Part shown: positions 50,537-60,431 of the stretch, piece by piece
How positions within the stretch are numbered: the stretch's first letter is position 1
Layout of the letters: each line of letters begins with the position of its first letter
DNA from: Bog-159 sp049511415
GTDB taxonomy: Bacteria; Acidobacteriota; Terriglobia; Bryobacterales; Bryobacteraceae
Direction: 5' to 3'
Length of the DNA stretch: 64,000 bases
NCBI GenBank assembly: GCA_049511415.1
Contig: JBEKYC010000032.1
Coordinates: 9,050-73,049 of the forward strand
Position numbers and translations under genes: made by a program
Notes under the pieces: model-generated
What the model was told of the DNA's origin: nothing
The model's input: only the letters and a program-made list of their open reading frames with translations
Database searches by the model: none

Positions 50537-52057
50537 ATGCCCACGAACACGATTCGATCTTCCGCCCTGGCGCTGCTGCTGGCCTGCTGCCCGCCTGCCG
50601 CAAACTGCGCGATAAAGCTGCCCGGAATTCTCAGCAGCCACATGGTGCTGCAGCGCGACCGACCGATCCACATTTGGGGATGGTCGGATCCCGGCGAAAA
50701 AGTCACCGTCGTGATGCGCGGAAGCAAGCGCGAGACCACCGGCGACGGCTTTGGAAACTGGAGCGTCTTCCTGCCTCCCGATGGCGCCGGCGGGCCGTAC
50801 ACCTTGACCGTAACCGGCGGCAATGAAATCGCCCTGGACGATGTTCTGGTCGGCGACGTCTGGTTCGCCTCCGGCCAGTCGAATATGGAGATGCCGTTGA
50901 AAGGCTTTGGCGGCGCGCCGCTGAAGAACGGCGCGGAGGAAATCGCGCATGCCAATCAGCCGCAGCTCCGGTTGCTGCACATTCCCACCAAGGCCGCCGA
51001 TTTCCCGTTGCGCAACGCCGACGCATCGTGGACCGTCTGCTCCCCGGAAACGGCCGCCAACTTCTCCGCCGTGGCCTACTTCTTCGGACGCGACCTGGCG
51101 GCGCGCGAGCACGTTCCCATCGGCCTGATCGATTCCACCTGGGGCGGCACCGTGGCGGAAGCTTGGGTTAGCCTGCAAGCGATCTCGTCAGACGGCGCAC
51201 TGATGCCGGTTTTCGCCACGCGCGCGCAGATGATGATGTCCCAGGCCGACAACATGGCGATTTTGGCGAAGGAGCGGCGCGAGGATCAGGCGGCGCGTCA
51301 GGCCGGCCGCACGCCGCCGAATCACCCCTGGCGGCCCGATCCCGCGTCCTGGGCGCCCGCCGCGCTGTTCAACGGCATGGTGGCGCCCGTGACGCCGTAC
51401 ACTATCAAAGGTGTTATCTGGTATCAGGGCGAATCCAACAGCCGGCTGACTTTCGCGCCCATGTATGCGCGCATCTTTCCTGCGCTTATCAACGACTGGC
51501 GCGCGCAGTGGCACGAGGGGAATTTCCCATTTCTGTTCGTGCAGATTGCCAATTTCAAGTCGAGCGCCAATGAAGCCTGGGCCGCCGTTCGCGAAGCGCA
51601 GCGCCGCACGCTCTCGGTGGCGAACACCGCCATGGCCGTGACCATCGATATCGGCGACCCGGCCAACGTGCATCCGGCCGACAAACAAACAGTCGGCGCA
51701 CGCCTGGCCCTGGCGGCGAGGGCGCTGGCGTACGGCGAAAACGTGGTGTACTCCGGCCCGCTGTTCCGCCAGGCAACACCCGAAGGCGACGCGATGCGCG
51801 TGTGGTTCGATCACGCGGCTGAATTGATGACCAAGGGCGATGCGCTGCAGGGCTTTGAGATAGCGGGAGACGATGGGCACTTCGTGAGTGCCAAGGCTCG
51901 CCTTGACGGCAATACGGTAGTGCTGAGCGATGCGAGTGTGCCGACGCCGAAGTATGTGCGCTACGGCTGGGCGAACGCACCGATAGTGAACCTGTATAAC
52001 GGAGAGGGATTGCCGGCCTCGCCGTTCACTTCGGAAGACGGCATACCAGTGCCGTAG
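50537..52057 (+). CDS. Sialate O-acetylesterase family protein (SGNH/SASA hydrolase)
   Basis: A 506-residue secreted esterase with signal peptide MPTNTIRSSALALLLACCPP. LPGILSSHMVLQRDRPIHIW is the conserved N-terminal beta domain. The catalytic Ser lies in VWFASGQSNMEMPL, the block WYQGESNSRL is the SASA motif, and the Asp/His end of the triad is in ANVHPADKQTVGARLALAAR. Such enzymes remove acetyl groups from sugars; in soil bacteria the substrates are often plant or microbial polysaccharides rather than sialic acid. The start at 50537 is an ATG next to an in-frame GTG (50534). It is divergent from the BlaI/M56 pair. Confidence 0.9.
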   Translation: MPTNTIRSSALALLLACCPPAANCAIKLPGILSSHMVLQRDRPIHIWGWSDPGEKVTVVMRGSKRETTGDGFGNWSVFLPPDGAGGPYTLTVTGGNEIALDDVLVGDVWFASGQSNMEMPLKGFGGAPLKNGAEEIAHANQPQLRLLHIPTKAADFPLRNADASWTVCSPETAANFSAVAYFFGRDLAAREHVPIGLIDSTWGGTVAEAWVSLQAISSDGALMPVFATRAQMMMSQADNMAILAKERREDQAARQAGRTPPNHPWRPDPASWAPAALFNGMVAPVTPYTIKGVIWYQGESNSRLTFAPMYARIFPALINDWRAQWHEGNFPFLFVQIANFKSSANEAWAAVREAQRRTLSVANTAMAVTIDIGDPANVHPADKQTVGARLALAARALAYGENVVYSGPLFRQATPEGDAMRVWFDHAAELMTKGDALQGFEIAGDDGHFVSAKARLDGNTVVLSDASVPTPKYVRYGWANAPIVNLYNGEGLPASPFTSEDGIPVP

Positions 52058-52061
52058 CCCA

Positions 52062-55058
52062 TCAGCGGCCGGCGAGCTTGCGCCCGGCATCCAAACTGTC
52101 GAAGTTCATGATGGCGTTGAATACCAGGAAATAGCTGCCCTTGGTCTCCGCCCGCCAGAACGGGTTATTCGAAAACAGCACGACGTGCCCCTCACCATAG
52201 GGCGAATCGATGACCGCCGGGTGTTGGGCCAGATCGCCGCCGCCATCGAGCAGGCCGGAGACCAGCAGGTCCTTGGTGTCGGCGTAGCGCAACACAACGC
52301 GCGGCCGCGCCGCCGGCGGAATCACGTAGACCGGATTGCGTAGCTGCTCGTCGGTCAAGGGCAACGCTTCCCATGGTTCGGCGTGCGGCTCCTCGGGGAT
52401 CTCGGCGGGCGTGCGCCCTTGCGGAACGTCCGGATCGTCAGGCGTGCCGCGACCCGTGGGGCGCTGGTGTTCCTCCGTGGGGTTCCGCCGCCCACCGCCG
52501 CCGCCCGCCATATTCGATAAACCGAACACCGGCGGATTCGAAGCGAAGATCGCCAGATTGTCGGCATATCCGTAAACAATGGGACTGGCCGCGTCGACCA
52601 TTTTTGAGCGCAGCGCCGAGCCGGTCACCTTGAGCCTCGATCCGCCGCCGATGCCGACGCCCGGTGCGAACCCAAACGTTACCGCGAAATTGGCCGTATC
52701 GTTCGCCGCAATCAGCAGTCCGCCTTTGCGCACGAACTGTTGCAAATGATCCAGGCCGTTCCACCCGAGGCCCGGCCGCATGTCGTCGGTTTCGTCCGTC
52801 TTGCCCAGGTTGGGCGTCAGCGGCGTGACTTTCCAGGGCAGCGGATTTCCATACATCGGCATACCGCTGACGACGGACTGCGCATTGCGCCCGCCGGTCG
52901 GGAAGATGATCACGTCATACTTCGCGCGCAGATCGTCGGTTGCGGCCACCGCCTGCGTGCTGATGTAGTCGAACGGCACGTGCAGGCGGTCGAATTCCAG
53001 CCGCCACCAGCCATCGCTCTGCGTGCTGAACCAGGTGTGCAGGATAGCGATGTGCGGCGCGCGCAGCGCATGCGCCTTCACGCTGGGAGCGGCGGCTACC
53101 GCATACGCGCGCACGCCGAGTTCCGTGGCAGCCGTGCCCAGATCATCCGCATTCACGTTGCGCACCACGAACGAGCCGCGATTGAATTTATGCCCGTCCG
53201 CTTCGAACGGCTCTTCAGCAGCTTCGAACGAGGCGTCGTGGAAACGGTAGCGCAGCGTGATGAGCGCATTATCCGCGTTGTGATTGACCAGGAAGATATC
53301 GCCCGTGCCCTCCACGCCGCCGGGCGCCTGCACGGGACTTTGCACCGGGTCCCCAGCCGCGTCCAACACCTTCACATCCGTCACGCGCGCCACCTGCACG
53401 TTGCCTAGTTCGCCGAAGGTCCAGGCGGTGTCGTCGTAAATGTCTTTCTGCGGATCGTTGGGCGACCAATACTGATAATCGAGCAGCGCATCCGCGATGC
53501 GGCTGTATGGCTGATCCATGCGCAGGATGTAGCTGCCGGCCGGGAAAGTGCGCGGCTCGGGCTTGGGCTTGTCCTTGGGTTTATGCTCGGCATCTTCCGG
53601 CGCTTTCTCATCCTTCTTGGGCGGGGCCTTCTTCGCCGGCGGCATCAGCACGGTAAACGGCGCGCTCGCGCGGGTCACCTCGCAGCCCTGCTCCTGCAAC
53701 ATGCGCAGCAGATCCGCCTGCGCGCCGGGACGCGGATCGTCGGCCGTGAATACGTATGCCGCCGGCCCTTCCGTGCGCGCTTTTACGATCGACCGCTTGG
53801 CCTTCAAATAGAAATTGCGCAGGAACAGCTTGTTATTGGCGCTGAAGTAAGCCAGCGCCGTCAGCACGCCGGTCTCTTCATAATTATTGTTATTCCGTTG
53901 CGACCAGCTAGCCTTGGGCAGCGGCGGATTCTGCTTGTACCATGTGCGCGCGTATTCCTCCGGCCGCAGCGTGCGCACCTCGGTATCGGCGCCGCCGTTG
54001 CCGAATGTTTCGTACAACCGGCTGATGCCGTTGTGCATGGCGGCGATGAACATCAGGTAGCTCGGCGACCAGGTGTCGAAAGTGCCATGCGTGAACACGC
54101 CGGGCATGCCGAACTTCGTCATCTCCGAAACGTTGTTGTAGCCCATCATGGCCCACTCGTCCGCCAGCAGCGGATCGATCCAGGCATTGTACGGGCCGTC
54201 GCCCACCGTGTTGTCGTAGAGATATGGCACGGATTCATGCAGATCGTGCAGCACCTGCGCCTTCCATCCCACGAACGTATGCAGCACGTTTCGCGTGAGC
54301 GCCAACGTAAGACCCATGGCGTCGCGATTGTTGTCGTGACCCACGTAGTGGCCCCAGTAAACTAGCGACGGCCACTGCTTGTCGGGATTCGCCAGGTGCC
54401 AGCGGTAGATATCCACCATGCGGTCGCGCCCATCCACTTCCACGATGGGAGTAATCAGCGTAATTGTGTTTTCACGGATGAATTTGATGTAGGCGCTGTC
54501 ATCGACCGCCAGCCGGTATGCCATCTCCATGAGCGCCGTAGGCGCGCCGGTCTCGGGCGAGTGGATGGTGCCCGTAACGTAATAGATCGGCGTCGAAGCG
54601 GCGACAAGCTTCTCCGCCTCGGCGTCATCCAGATGAATGGTGCGCGGATCGGCCAGCTTAGCCAGGCGCGCGCGGTTCTCGTCCAGATGCGCCAGCAGTC
54701 GCTCGTCCGCCACCGCCACGGCGATCATCTCGCGGCCTTCCTCGGTCGTGCCGATGCTGAACACTTTCACCCGCGGGCTGGCCTTCTCCAGCATCCGCAT
54801 GTAGCGATAGACCTCCTGCGAATAGGGCAGGATGCCGGGCGCCCCGGCCACGTCGCCCAGCACGGCTTTGGGCGTGGGCACGGTCTTCGAAGCCGGCAGA
54901 TAATCGGTCAGCGGCGAATTGAAGAACGGCTCGGTGGTGTACTCGCGGATCTTCTTGGTGTACTCTTCGTCAACGGGCTGATTCGCGTCCCGCGCCGGCC
55001 GGGGCTGGGCGCAAAGGGGAAGTGCCAAAATCGTGGAAAGCAGCGGCCATGTCTTCAT
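52062..55058 (-). CDS. Secreted M14-family zinc carboxypeptidase-like protein
   Basis: A 998-residue protein with signal peptide MKTWPLLSTILALPLCAQ. The M14 domain (about 65-420) contains VTGTIHSPETGAPTALMEMA, in which HxxE gives two zinc ligands, and VLHDLHESVPYLYDN with the third His. FGNGGADTEV lies near the end of the domain. A Lys/Pro/Glu-rich linker near 480-510 (KKAPPKKDEKAPEDAEHKPK) separates it from a C-terminal glutamine-amidotransferase-like alpha/beta region with IIFPTGGRNAQSVVSG and FVRKGGLLIAANDTANFAV. It probably degrades extracellular peptides or amide-linked polymers. It is convergent with the esterase gene, with 4 bp between stops. Confidence 0.88.
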   Translation of the reverse strand: MKTWPLLSTILALPLCAQPRPARDANQPVDEEYTKKIREYTTEPFFNSPLTDYLPASKTVPTPKAVLGDVAGAPGILPYSQEVYRYMRMLEKASPRVKVFSIGTTEEGREMIAVAVADERLLAHLDENRARLAKLADPRTIHLDDAEAEKLVAASTPIYYVTGTIHSPETGAPTALMEMAYRLAVDDSAYIKFIRENTITLITPIVEVDGRDRMVDIYRWHLANPDKQWPSLVYWGHYVGHDNNRDAMGLTLALTRNVLHTFVGWKAQVLHDLHESVPYLYDNTVGDGPYNAWIDPLLADEWAMMGYNNVSEMTKFGMPGVFTHGTFDTWSPSYLMFIAAMHNGISRLYETFGNGGADTEVRTLRPEEYARTWYKQNPPLPKASWSQRNNNNYEETGVLTALAYFSANNKLFLRNFYLKAKRSIVKARTEGPAAYVFTADDPRPGAQADLLRMLQEQGCEVTRASAPFTVLMPPAKKAPPKKDEKAPEDAEHKPKDKPKPEPRTFPAGSYILRMDQPYSRIADALLDYQYWSPNDPQKDIYDDTAWTFGELGNVQVARVTDVKVLDAAGDPVQSPVQAPGGVEGTGDIFLVNHNADNALITLRYRFHDASFEAAEEPFEADGHKFNRGSFVVRNVNADDLGTAATELGVRAYAVAAAPSVKAHALRAPHIAILHTWFSTQSDGWWRLEFDRLHVPFDYISTQAVAATDDLRAKYDVIIFPTGGRNAQSVVSGMPMYGNPLPWKVTPLTPNLGKTDETDDMRPGLGWNGLDHLQQFVRKGGLLIAANDTANFAVTFGFAPGVGIGGGSRLKVTGSALRSKMVDAASPIVYGYADNLAIFASNPPVFGLSNMAGGGGGRRNPTEEHQRPTGRGTPDDPDVPQGRTPAEIPEEPHAEPWEALPLTDEQLRNPVYVIPPAARPRVVLRYADTKDLLVSGLLDGGGDLAQHPAVIDSPYGEGHVVLFSNNPFWRAETKGSYFLVFNAIMNFDSLDAGRKLAGR

Positions 55059-55087
55059 TCAGAAAACTATAGCGCGTAGCGGTGAGG

Positions 55088-56023
55088 TTATGGGCTGCAG
55101 GAGGAGCTGTTCGGCCGATCCAGCCGGGTTGCCGATGCGGGAGTCGCCAGGAAGCCCAGCGATCCGCCGTCCGGCTGCCAAAGCGTGCCAACGATCACGC
55201 CCAGGTTATTGATCCCCCAAGCTTCCGCGCCATTGGCGAACGGCCCCACCGGAGTGTACACGCCATTCGCATAGACGAACGCCTGCGCAATGGACTTCGG
55301 GGAAGCATAGTAGTAACCCACCACCTGTTCCAGATTGTTGATGCCGGTCGCCGTGGTATTGACGCCGCCTGGATACGACAGTGTCAAGAAGGTATTCGAC
55401 TTCCTGATATATACAAAGCCCACGTTTGTCTGATCCGGAAAGGGCCCGTCAAAGTACAATCCGGCCAGGTCGCCCAGATCGTTGATGCCCATCACCACCG
55501 GATTGTGCTTGCCGGGCATGCTGATGGTGTCGAACTGGCCGCCCGACCACAGAAAGTTGTAATAGTTCGGCGCATCGCCCAGTTCATAACTCCCGGCAAC
55601 TATACCGTAGTTATTGATTCCACCGGCCAAAGTAAACACGGACCCGGGGTAATTCACCAACGTATACTTTCCGTCCGCCAGCACGAACGACCGTGAGATG
55701 GTGGTGCCGTTGTTATAGAAGATGTGACCCACGATCGTGCCGCAATTGTTGATGCCGTAAAGCGAAGTCTGCATCTCGGAGAGTGGAAAATCGACCGTGT
55801 TCATCGAGCCATTGGCCCACAAAAATCCGTGCATGTAGACGTAGCTGTCATAGTAATAGCCGACCACTTCGCCCGCGTCATTGATTCCCGTGCCGGCAGT
55901 TCCCTGAACACCTGCGCCGGGGAAGTCGAAGACGGTATAAGTGTAGCCGGACTGGCCGTAACCTGCGATCGACAGGGTGGCTAAAAGTACAGCAAGCGAG
56001 GAAACTCGGAAGCTATTACTCAC
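55088..56023 (-). CDS. Secreted HAF-repeat protein
   Basis: A 311-residue protein with signal peptide MSNSFRVSSLAVLLATLSIA. The mature part has six repeats of about 45 residues with the core GINDxGxVVGYY, for example GINDAGEVVGYYYD, GINNCGTIVGHIF, GINNYGIVAGSYE, GINDLGDLAGLYFD, GINNLEQVVGYYYA and GINNLGVIVGTLW. This is the extracellular HAF-repeat pattern, predicted to form a beta-propeller. No anchor is visible; the C-terminal tail ends in SSSCSP. Function is unknown. Confidence 0.85.
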   Translation of the reverse strand: MSNSFRVSSLAVLLATLSIAGYGQSGYTYTVFDFPGAGVQGTAGTGINDAGEVVGYYYDSYVYMHGFLWANGSMNTVDFPLSEMQTSLYGINNCGTIVGHIFYNNGTTISRSFVLADGKYTLVNYPGSVFTLAGGINNYGIVAGSYELGDAPNYYNFLWSGGQFDTISMPGKHNPVVMGINDLGDLAGLYFDGPFPDQTNVGFVYIRKSNTFLTLSYPGGVNTTATGINNLEQVVGYYYASPKSIAQAFVYANGVYTPVGPFANGAEAWGINNLGVIVGTLWQPDGGSLGFLATPASATRLDRPNSSSCSP

Positions 56024-56044
56024 TTAGCATTCCCTCCGTTTGGT

Positions 56045-57091
56045 TCATTGTACACCCAACCGCGTGTCCCAACGGTGTCCGTAATAACACAGCGAGATGA
56101 GATAAATGACCGCGGCTAGCAGTAACACAGCCGGACCGCGCTCGATTTCCACAAACCCCAACGCCATGCCACCCACGGCTTGCAGCCCACCCACCGGCAT
56201 CAACTGGCCGCCCGTGAAGCGCCAGCGCTGATGCGGGATCTCCAGCAGTACCGACGAGTGGTGGCCGGCAGCCAATGCGACGAATCCCATGGTCATGCCG
56301 GGACCTGGATAGAGCGGCAGCAACAACACAGCCAGCAATACCAGAAACGCCGCATCTTTCGCCAGCAGAATCTTCCAGCCGGCCAGCGGCAACAACCGGT
56401 AGCGCGTCATCCCGGACCCCAGATCGAGGCCGAACAGGGACTGTGCGTAGGTGCTGAGGGACAATGCCACCAGCAACCCGGTGATCGAAAACGCCATGGG
56501 ATCGGGATGCGTGCCGAAGGCGCGGTATAGGCCGCCGCCGATACTCAACAATGCGGCGGCGTAGGGATCCAGCACGCTCAGCATCTCGCGCAGATTCTTG
56601 CGCACCAATCCACCGAGCGCTCCGGGGATTCGCGGAATGGCGCGCAACAGGTCCCAATGCCGGTTGCGCCGGACCGCGTAGCGCGCCAGCGCCGACGCAA
56701 TCTGCATGGCCGCGGCCAACCCGAAAAAGGCCAGCGCCAGTTTGGGCCGCGCGGTTCGCCACAGAATCAGCATGCCGATCCAGGTCACCGGGCTGAGAGC
56801 CAGGCTGGCAAAACGCAGCCCGAGTTGCTGCCGCGCCGTCAACGGCCACAGCGACAGGCGCGACGCCGGAATGCGCCCCAGCGGGTCCGCCGAAAGCGGA
56901 AACAGGAGCAGAAAGCCAATCAACAGGAAGAACGGTTCCGCGCTTTCCGGCGGCTGACCGCTGTTCAGAGCGCCATAGGAGAGCAACGCCACAAACAGAA
57001 ACAGGTTGTTGACGGTGATGGATTCGAACGTTCCCAGGTCCCGGCCAACCGCATGCCGGACGGCTTTCAGAATGGCTAGGATCGCAGCCAA
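56045..57091 (-). CDS. ABC transporter membrane protein (partner of 57076-57807)
   Basis: A 348-residue polytopic protein with about 8-10 hydrophobic segments, for example NNLFLFVALLSYGAL, EPFFLLIGFLLLFPLSADPL, PMAFSITGLLVALSLSTYAQ and DAAFLVLLAVLLLPLYPGPG. The start is taken as TTG at 57091, because AGGAGG lies seven bases upstream and no ATG or GTG fits. That start lies within the 3' end of the ATPase gene (16-bp overlap), indicating translational coupling. The frame remains open far upstream but only antisense-like or in the ATPase gene. With its ATPase it probably forms an ABC-2-like exporter. The substrate is unknown. Confidence 0.75.
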   Translation of the reverse strand: MAAILAILKAVRHAVGRDLGTFESITVNNLFLFVALLSYGALNSGQPPESAEPFFLLIGFLLLFPLSADPLGRIPASRLSLWPLTARQQLGLRFASLALSPVTWIGMLILWRTARPKLALAFFGLAAAMQIASALARYAVRRNRHWDLLRAIPRIPGALGGLVRKNLREMLSVLDPYAAALLSIGGGLYRAFGTHPDPMAFSITGLLVALSLSTYAQSLFGLDLGSGMTRYRLLPLAGWKILLAKDAAFLVLLAVLLLPLYPGPGMTMGFVALAAGHHSSVLLEIPHQRWRFTGGQLMPVGGLQAVGGMALGFVEIERGPAVLLLAAVIYLISLCYYGHRWDTRLGVQ

Positions 57092-57807
57092 GGCAGGTCC
57101 TCCTGCGGCGGAGTCTCCACCAGATCGAAATACAGATCCTCCAATGGCTGCGTCATCTCTTCCGCGGCCGAGTTGTACACCACGCGGCCGCCGCGGATCA
57201 GGATCACCCGGGTGGCGATCTGCGAGATCATCGCCAGCGCATGCGAGGTAATGAATACGGTGATGCCTCGCTCGGAGGCCTTCACCAGCAGGTCGCGAAT
57301 GGTTACCGCCGAAGCCGGATCGATTCCTTCGAACGGTTCGTCGAGCAGCAGCACGCGCGGGCCGTGCAGCAGAGCCATGGCCAGCGCCGTCTTTTTGCGC
57401 ATGCCGTGCGAGCACTGGTCGAGATACGTGTATCGCCCGTCCGCGAGGCCCAGCACGCGTAGCAACGCGTCCGCGCGCTCACGGGTTTCCTGGCGGCTGA
57501 GGCCGTAGATCGGGCCGCAAAGCTCCAGGTGTTCGTCTATTGTTAGTGCGTCAAACAGCCCCATGTCTTCCGGCAGAACACCGACCAGCCGGCGCACGCC
57601 TCGGGGGTCGGCGGCAATGTCGCAACCCGCGATGTGCACCGCGCCGCGATCCGCGGCCTGCAGGCCTGCCAGGATTTTGAGCAGAGTCGATTTGCCCGCT
57701 CCGTTCGGCCCCAGCAGCGCGCCGATGCCGCCCGGCAGTTCGAAGGAGACATCGTCAACTGCCAGAAACTCGCCAAACTGTTTGCGGACCTGGTTGCACA
57801 CGATCAT
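57076..57807 (-). CDS. ABC transporter ATP-binding protein
   Basis: A 243-residue ATPase starting MIVCNQVRKQFGEFLAVDDV. Walker A is LLGPNGAGKSTLLKILAG, the Q-loop is VGVLPEDMGLFDALT (with Glu in the usual Gln place), the signature is degenerate (LDQCSHGMRKKTALAMALLH, HGMRKK for SGGQ) and Walker B is VLLLDEPFEGIDP. The switch His is in VFITSHALAMIS. It resembles the CcmA/YhaQ-type exporters. The gene overlaps the permease gene, so the pair is an operon. Confidence 0.9.
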   Translation of the reverse strand: MIVCNQVRKQFGEFLAVDDVSFELPGGIGALLGPNGAGKSTLLKILAGLQAADRGAVHIAGCDIAADPRGVRRLVGVLPEDMGLFDALTIDEHLELCGPIYGLSRQETRERADALLRVLGLADGRYTYLDQCSHGMRKKTALAMALLHGPRVLLLDEPFEGIDPASAVTIRDLLVKASERGITVFITSHALAMISQIATRVILIRGGRVVYNSAAEEMTQPLEDLYFDLVETPPQEDLPWLRS

Positions 57808-57940
57808 GTTCCAGCCGATTATCGCAGGTCGGGAGACGTCCGCATACGGGACCAGCCGTTCGAAAACGGACAGGCTGCACGCCGCGTAAGTCGAATCTGC
57901 AAGAGTTGCCCGTGGCGTTCCGGTTGCTCCTGGTCACCAC

Positions 57941-60379
57941 ATGCAGAATCTGGCACTCGATTTTCGCCTGGCCGTCCGCCGTCTACGGCAGAATCCCACC
58001 TTCTCGGTGGTGGCTGTTCTCACGCTGGCCTTGGGGATTGGAGCGAACACCGCGATCTTCAGCATCATCAACGCGGTGCTGCTGCGTCCCCTGCCAGTGG
58101 CGCGCGCTTCCGAGCTGGTTTCGGTAAATGAGACGCTGGCCGGCAACAGTTTCCCCACGCTGTCCTATCCAAATTACCGCGACGTGCGCGATCGCAACAC
58201 CGTGCTCTCCGGACTGGCCGCTTACCGCTTCCTGCCCGCCAGCCTCGGCCTGCCCGGCAGCAGTCAGCGCGTATGGGGCTATCTGGTAACCGGCAATTAC
58301 TTCGACGTGCTAGGCGTGGGTGCGTTCCGCGGGCGCCTCATCCGCCGCGACGACGATCTGCGGCCCGGCGGCCATCCGGTCGCCGTGATCACCGACGCCT
58401 GTTGGCGGAAGCGTTTCGGCGCCGATCCATCCGCGATAGGACGCAACGTCAAGTTCAACGGCATGGACTTCACCATACTGGGCGTAACGCCGCCCGGTTT
58501 CTTTGGCACGGAACTGTATTTCGCGCCCGAGGTCTTCTTCCCCATGATGATGCAGAAGCAGCTCGAAGGGGGCGGTGGATATCTCGAAAGCCGCGGTTCC
58601 AGCAACACTTTTATCGTGGGGCGGCTGAAACCGGGCGTGAATATGGCGCAAGCCGAATCCGGCCTGAATAGCGTCGCGCATGCCTTGGCGCAGGAATATC
58701 CGCAGGATGATGCCGGCATGAAGCTGGCGCTCACCAAGCCGGGTCTGGCGGGCAATTATCTCAGAGGCGCGGTCATTGGATTCGCGGCCGCGTTGTTCGG
58801 CGTCTCCTGCCTGGTGCTGCTGGTGGCTTGCACCAACTTGGCCAGCATGCTGATGGCGCGGGCGGGCGACCGGCGGAAAGAGATCGCCTTGCGGCTCGCC
58901 GTGGGCGCGGCGCGCTATTCCCTGGTGCGGCAACTGCTGACGGAGAACCTGGTGATCGCAATTTTGGGTGGCGCCGGTGGGATGGTGCTGGCGCTGTGGA
59001 TCACCGATCTGCTGGCAGCCTGGCGTCCGCCTACGGACATTCCCTTGGTCATCAATGCTGCCCCGGACGCTCGCGTGCTGCTGTTCGCGCTGGGGATTTC
59101 CATGCTGACCACCCTGCTGTTCGGACTGCTCCCCGCGCTGCAGGCCGCGCGCACCGACCTGGCGAGCGCGCTGAAGAACGAGGCCATCTCCGAGAAACTG
59201 CGCCACTGGCAACTGCGCGACTATATGGTAGCCGTGCAGGTGGGACTGTCCGTGGTGTTGCTGGTCTGCTCCGTGCTCGTGATCCGCAGCCTCAAACGCG
59301 CGCTGGACGCGCCGATCGGCTATAACCCCAAAGGCGCGGTCACGGCTTCGTTCGATCTCAACATCCAGGGCTACAGCGAGGCCCGCGGACGCGAATTCCA
59401 GCGCCGCTTCCTCGAGAAAGTGCGCGCGATTCCAGGCATCGAATCCGCGGCGCTGGTGGATTGGTTGCCGCTCTCCCTGAATAGTTCGTCGGATTCGATC
59501 TATGCCGAAGGCCAGCCGGTGCCGAAAGCCACGGAGGCTCCTCAGGCGTATAGTTTTTCGATCACTCCCGGCTACTTCCGCACCATGCAGACCCGCTTGC
59601 TGGCGGGGCGCGAATTCGACGCGCGCGACAAGCAGGATGGCCCGCGCATAGCGGTGGTCAACCAGGCGTTCGCGGACGAGTTGCTGCGCGGCAAGAATCC
59701 GCTGGGGCAGCGATTTCGAGACAGCGGCCCGGCCGGCAAACTCATTGAGATCGTAGGCGTGGTGGAAGACGGTAAGTACTTTTCGCTTGCCGAGAAGCGC
59801 TCGCCTGCGTACTGGGGTCCCGCCGAGATCTGGTACACCGCCAATGCTTCGCTGGTGGCGCGCACGCGCATGCCCGGTGCGCAGGCGCTACGGTTGATTC
59901 AGAATGCCGCGCGCGATTTGGATCCGTCATTGCCATTGTATTACGCCGGGACACTGGTCCAGCGGCTGGACCTCCCGTTATTTCCCGCGCGCATGGCGGC
60001 CATGGCGTTGGGCGCGTTCGGCGTGCTGGCGCTGGTGCTGGCGGCTACTGGAATTTATGGCGTGATGGCGTATGCCATCTCGCGCCGCACGCGGGAGATC
60101 GGCATTCGCATGGCCATCGGCGCAAGCCAGGGCCAGGTTTTGGCAGTCGTGGCGCGCCGCGCGCTGCTGTTGATCGGCTCCGGCACGTTAGCCGGACTCG
60201 CGCTGGCGGTCGCCGCGGGCCGGTTCCTCGGACGGATACTCTACGGTGTGCAACCGGGCGATCCAGGGACGATCGGCATCGTGTTGCTAATGATGCTGGG
60301 CATCGCGTCGCTGGCCTGCTGGATTCCGGCACGGCGCGCGATCCGCATCAATCCGGTTACGGCGTTGCGTCAGGAGTGA
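57941..60379 (+). CDS. Acidobacterial duplicated orphan permease (ADOP, MacB/FtsX-type)
   Basis: An 812-residue permease. LAVRRLRQNPTFSVVAVLTL and ALGIGANTAIFSIINAVLLR is the diagnostic start of ADOP proteins. A periplasmic MacB_PCD domain (about 80-270) follows, then an FtsX domain with VLLVACTNLASMLMARAGDR and RKEIALRLAVGAARYSLVRQ, and a second such pair ending GIYGVMAYAISRRTREIGIR and the terminal RINPVTALRQE. No ABC ATPase gene is in the same operon, as is usual for this orphan family, and its transport substrate is unknown. A decayed copy of the 3' end lies at 12833-13107. Confidence 0.93.
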   Translation: MQNLALDFRLAVRRLRQNPTFSVVAVLTLALGIGANTAIFSIINAVLLRPLPVARASELVSVNETLAGNSFPTLSYPNYRDVRDRNTVLSGLAAYRFLPASLGLPGSSQRVWGYLVTGNYFDVLGVGAFRGRLIRRDDDLRPGGHPVAVITDACWRKRFGADPSAIGRNVKFNGMDFTILGVTPPGFFGTELYFAPEVFFPMMMQKQLEGGGGYLESRGSSNTFIVGRLKPGVNMAQAESGLNSVAHALAQEYPQDDAGMKLALTKPGLAGNYLRGAVIGFAAALFGVSCLVLLVACTNLASMLMARAGDRRKEIALRLAVGAARYSLVRQLLTENLVIAILGGAGGMVLALWITDLLAAWRPPTDIPLVINAAPDARVLLFALGISMLTTLLFGLLPALQAARTDLASALKNEAISEKLRHWQLRDYMVAVQVGLSVVLLVCSVLVIRSLKRALDAPIGYNPKGAVTASFDLNIQGYSEARGREFQRRFLEKVRAIPGIESAALVDWLPLSLNSSSDSIYAEGQPVPKATEAPQAYSFSITPGYFRTMQTRLLAGREFDARDKQDGPRIAVVNQAFADELLRGKNPLGQRFRDSGPAGKLIEIVGVVEDGKYFSLAEKRSPAYWGPAEIWYTANASLVARTRMPGAQALRLIQNAARDLDPSLPLYYAGTLVQRLDLPLFPARMAAMALGAFGVLALVLAATGIYGVMAYAISRRTREIGIRMAIGASQGQVLAVVARRALLLIGSGTLAGLALAVAAGRFLGRILYGVQPGDPGTIGIVLLMMLGIASLACWIPARRAIRINPVTALRQE

Positions 60380-60384
60380 CGTGG

Positions 60385-60412
60385 GGCAGACCATCGTTTT
60401 TTGTGGTCTGCC
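60385..60412. terminator. Perfect 9-bp hairpin between convergent permease and selB genes
   Basis: GGCAGACCA (60385-60393) pairs with TGGTCTGCC (60404-60412) around a T-rich 10-nt loop. It lies in the 52 bp between the stops of the ADOP permease and selB, the expected position for a bidirectional terminator, though no U-tract follows either arm. Confidence 0.55.
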
Positions 60413-60431
60413 GTCTAACGGAAGTCCGTCG

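Noticed and set aside
57092..57415. Longer N-terminus for the ABC permease
   Set aside because: The extension only reads through the ATPase gene in another frame, and a ribosome-binding site precedes the TTG at 57091.
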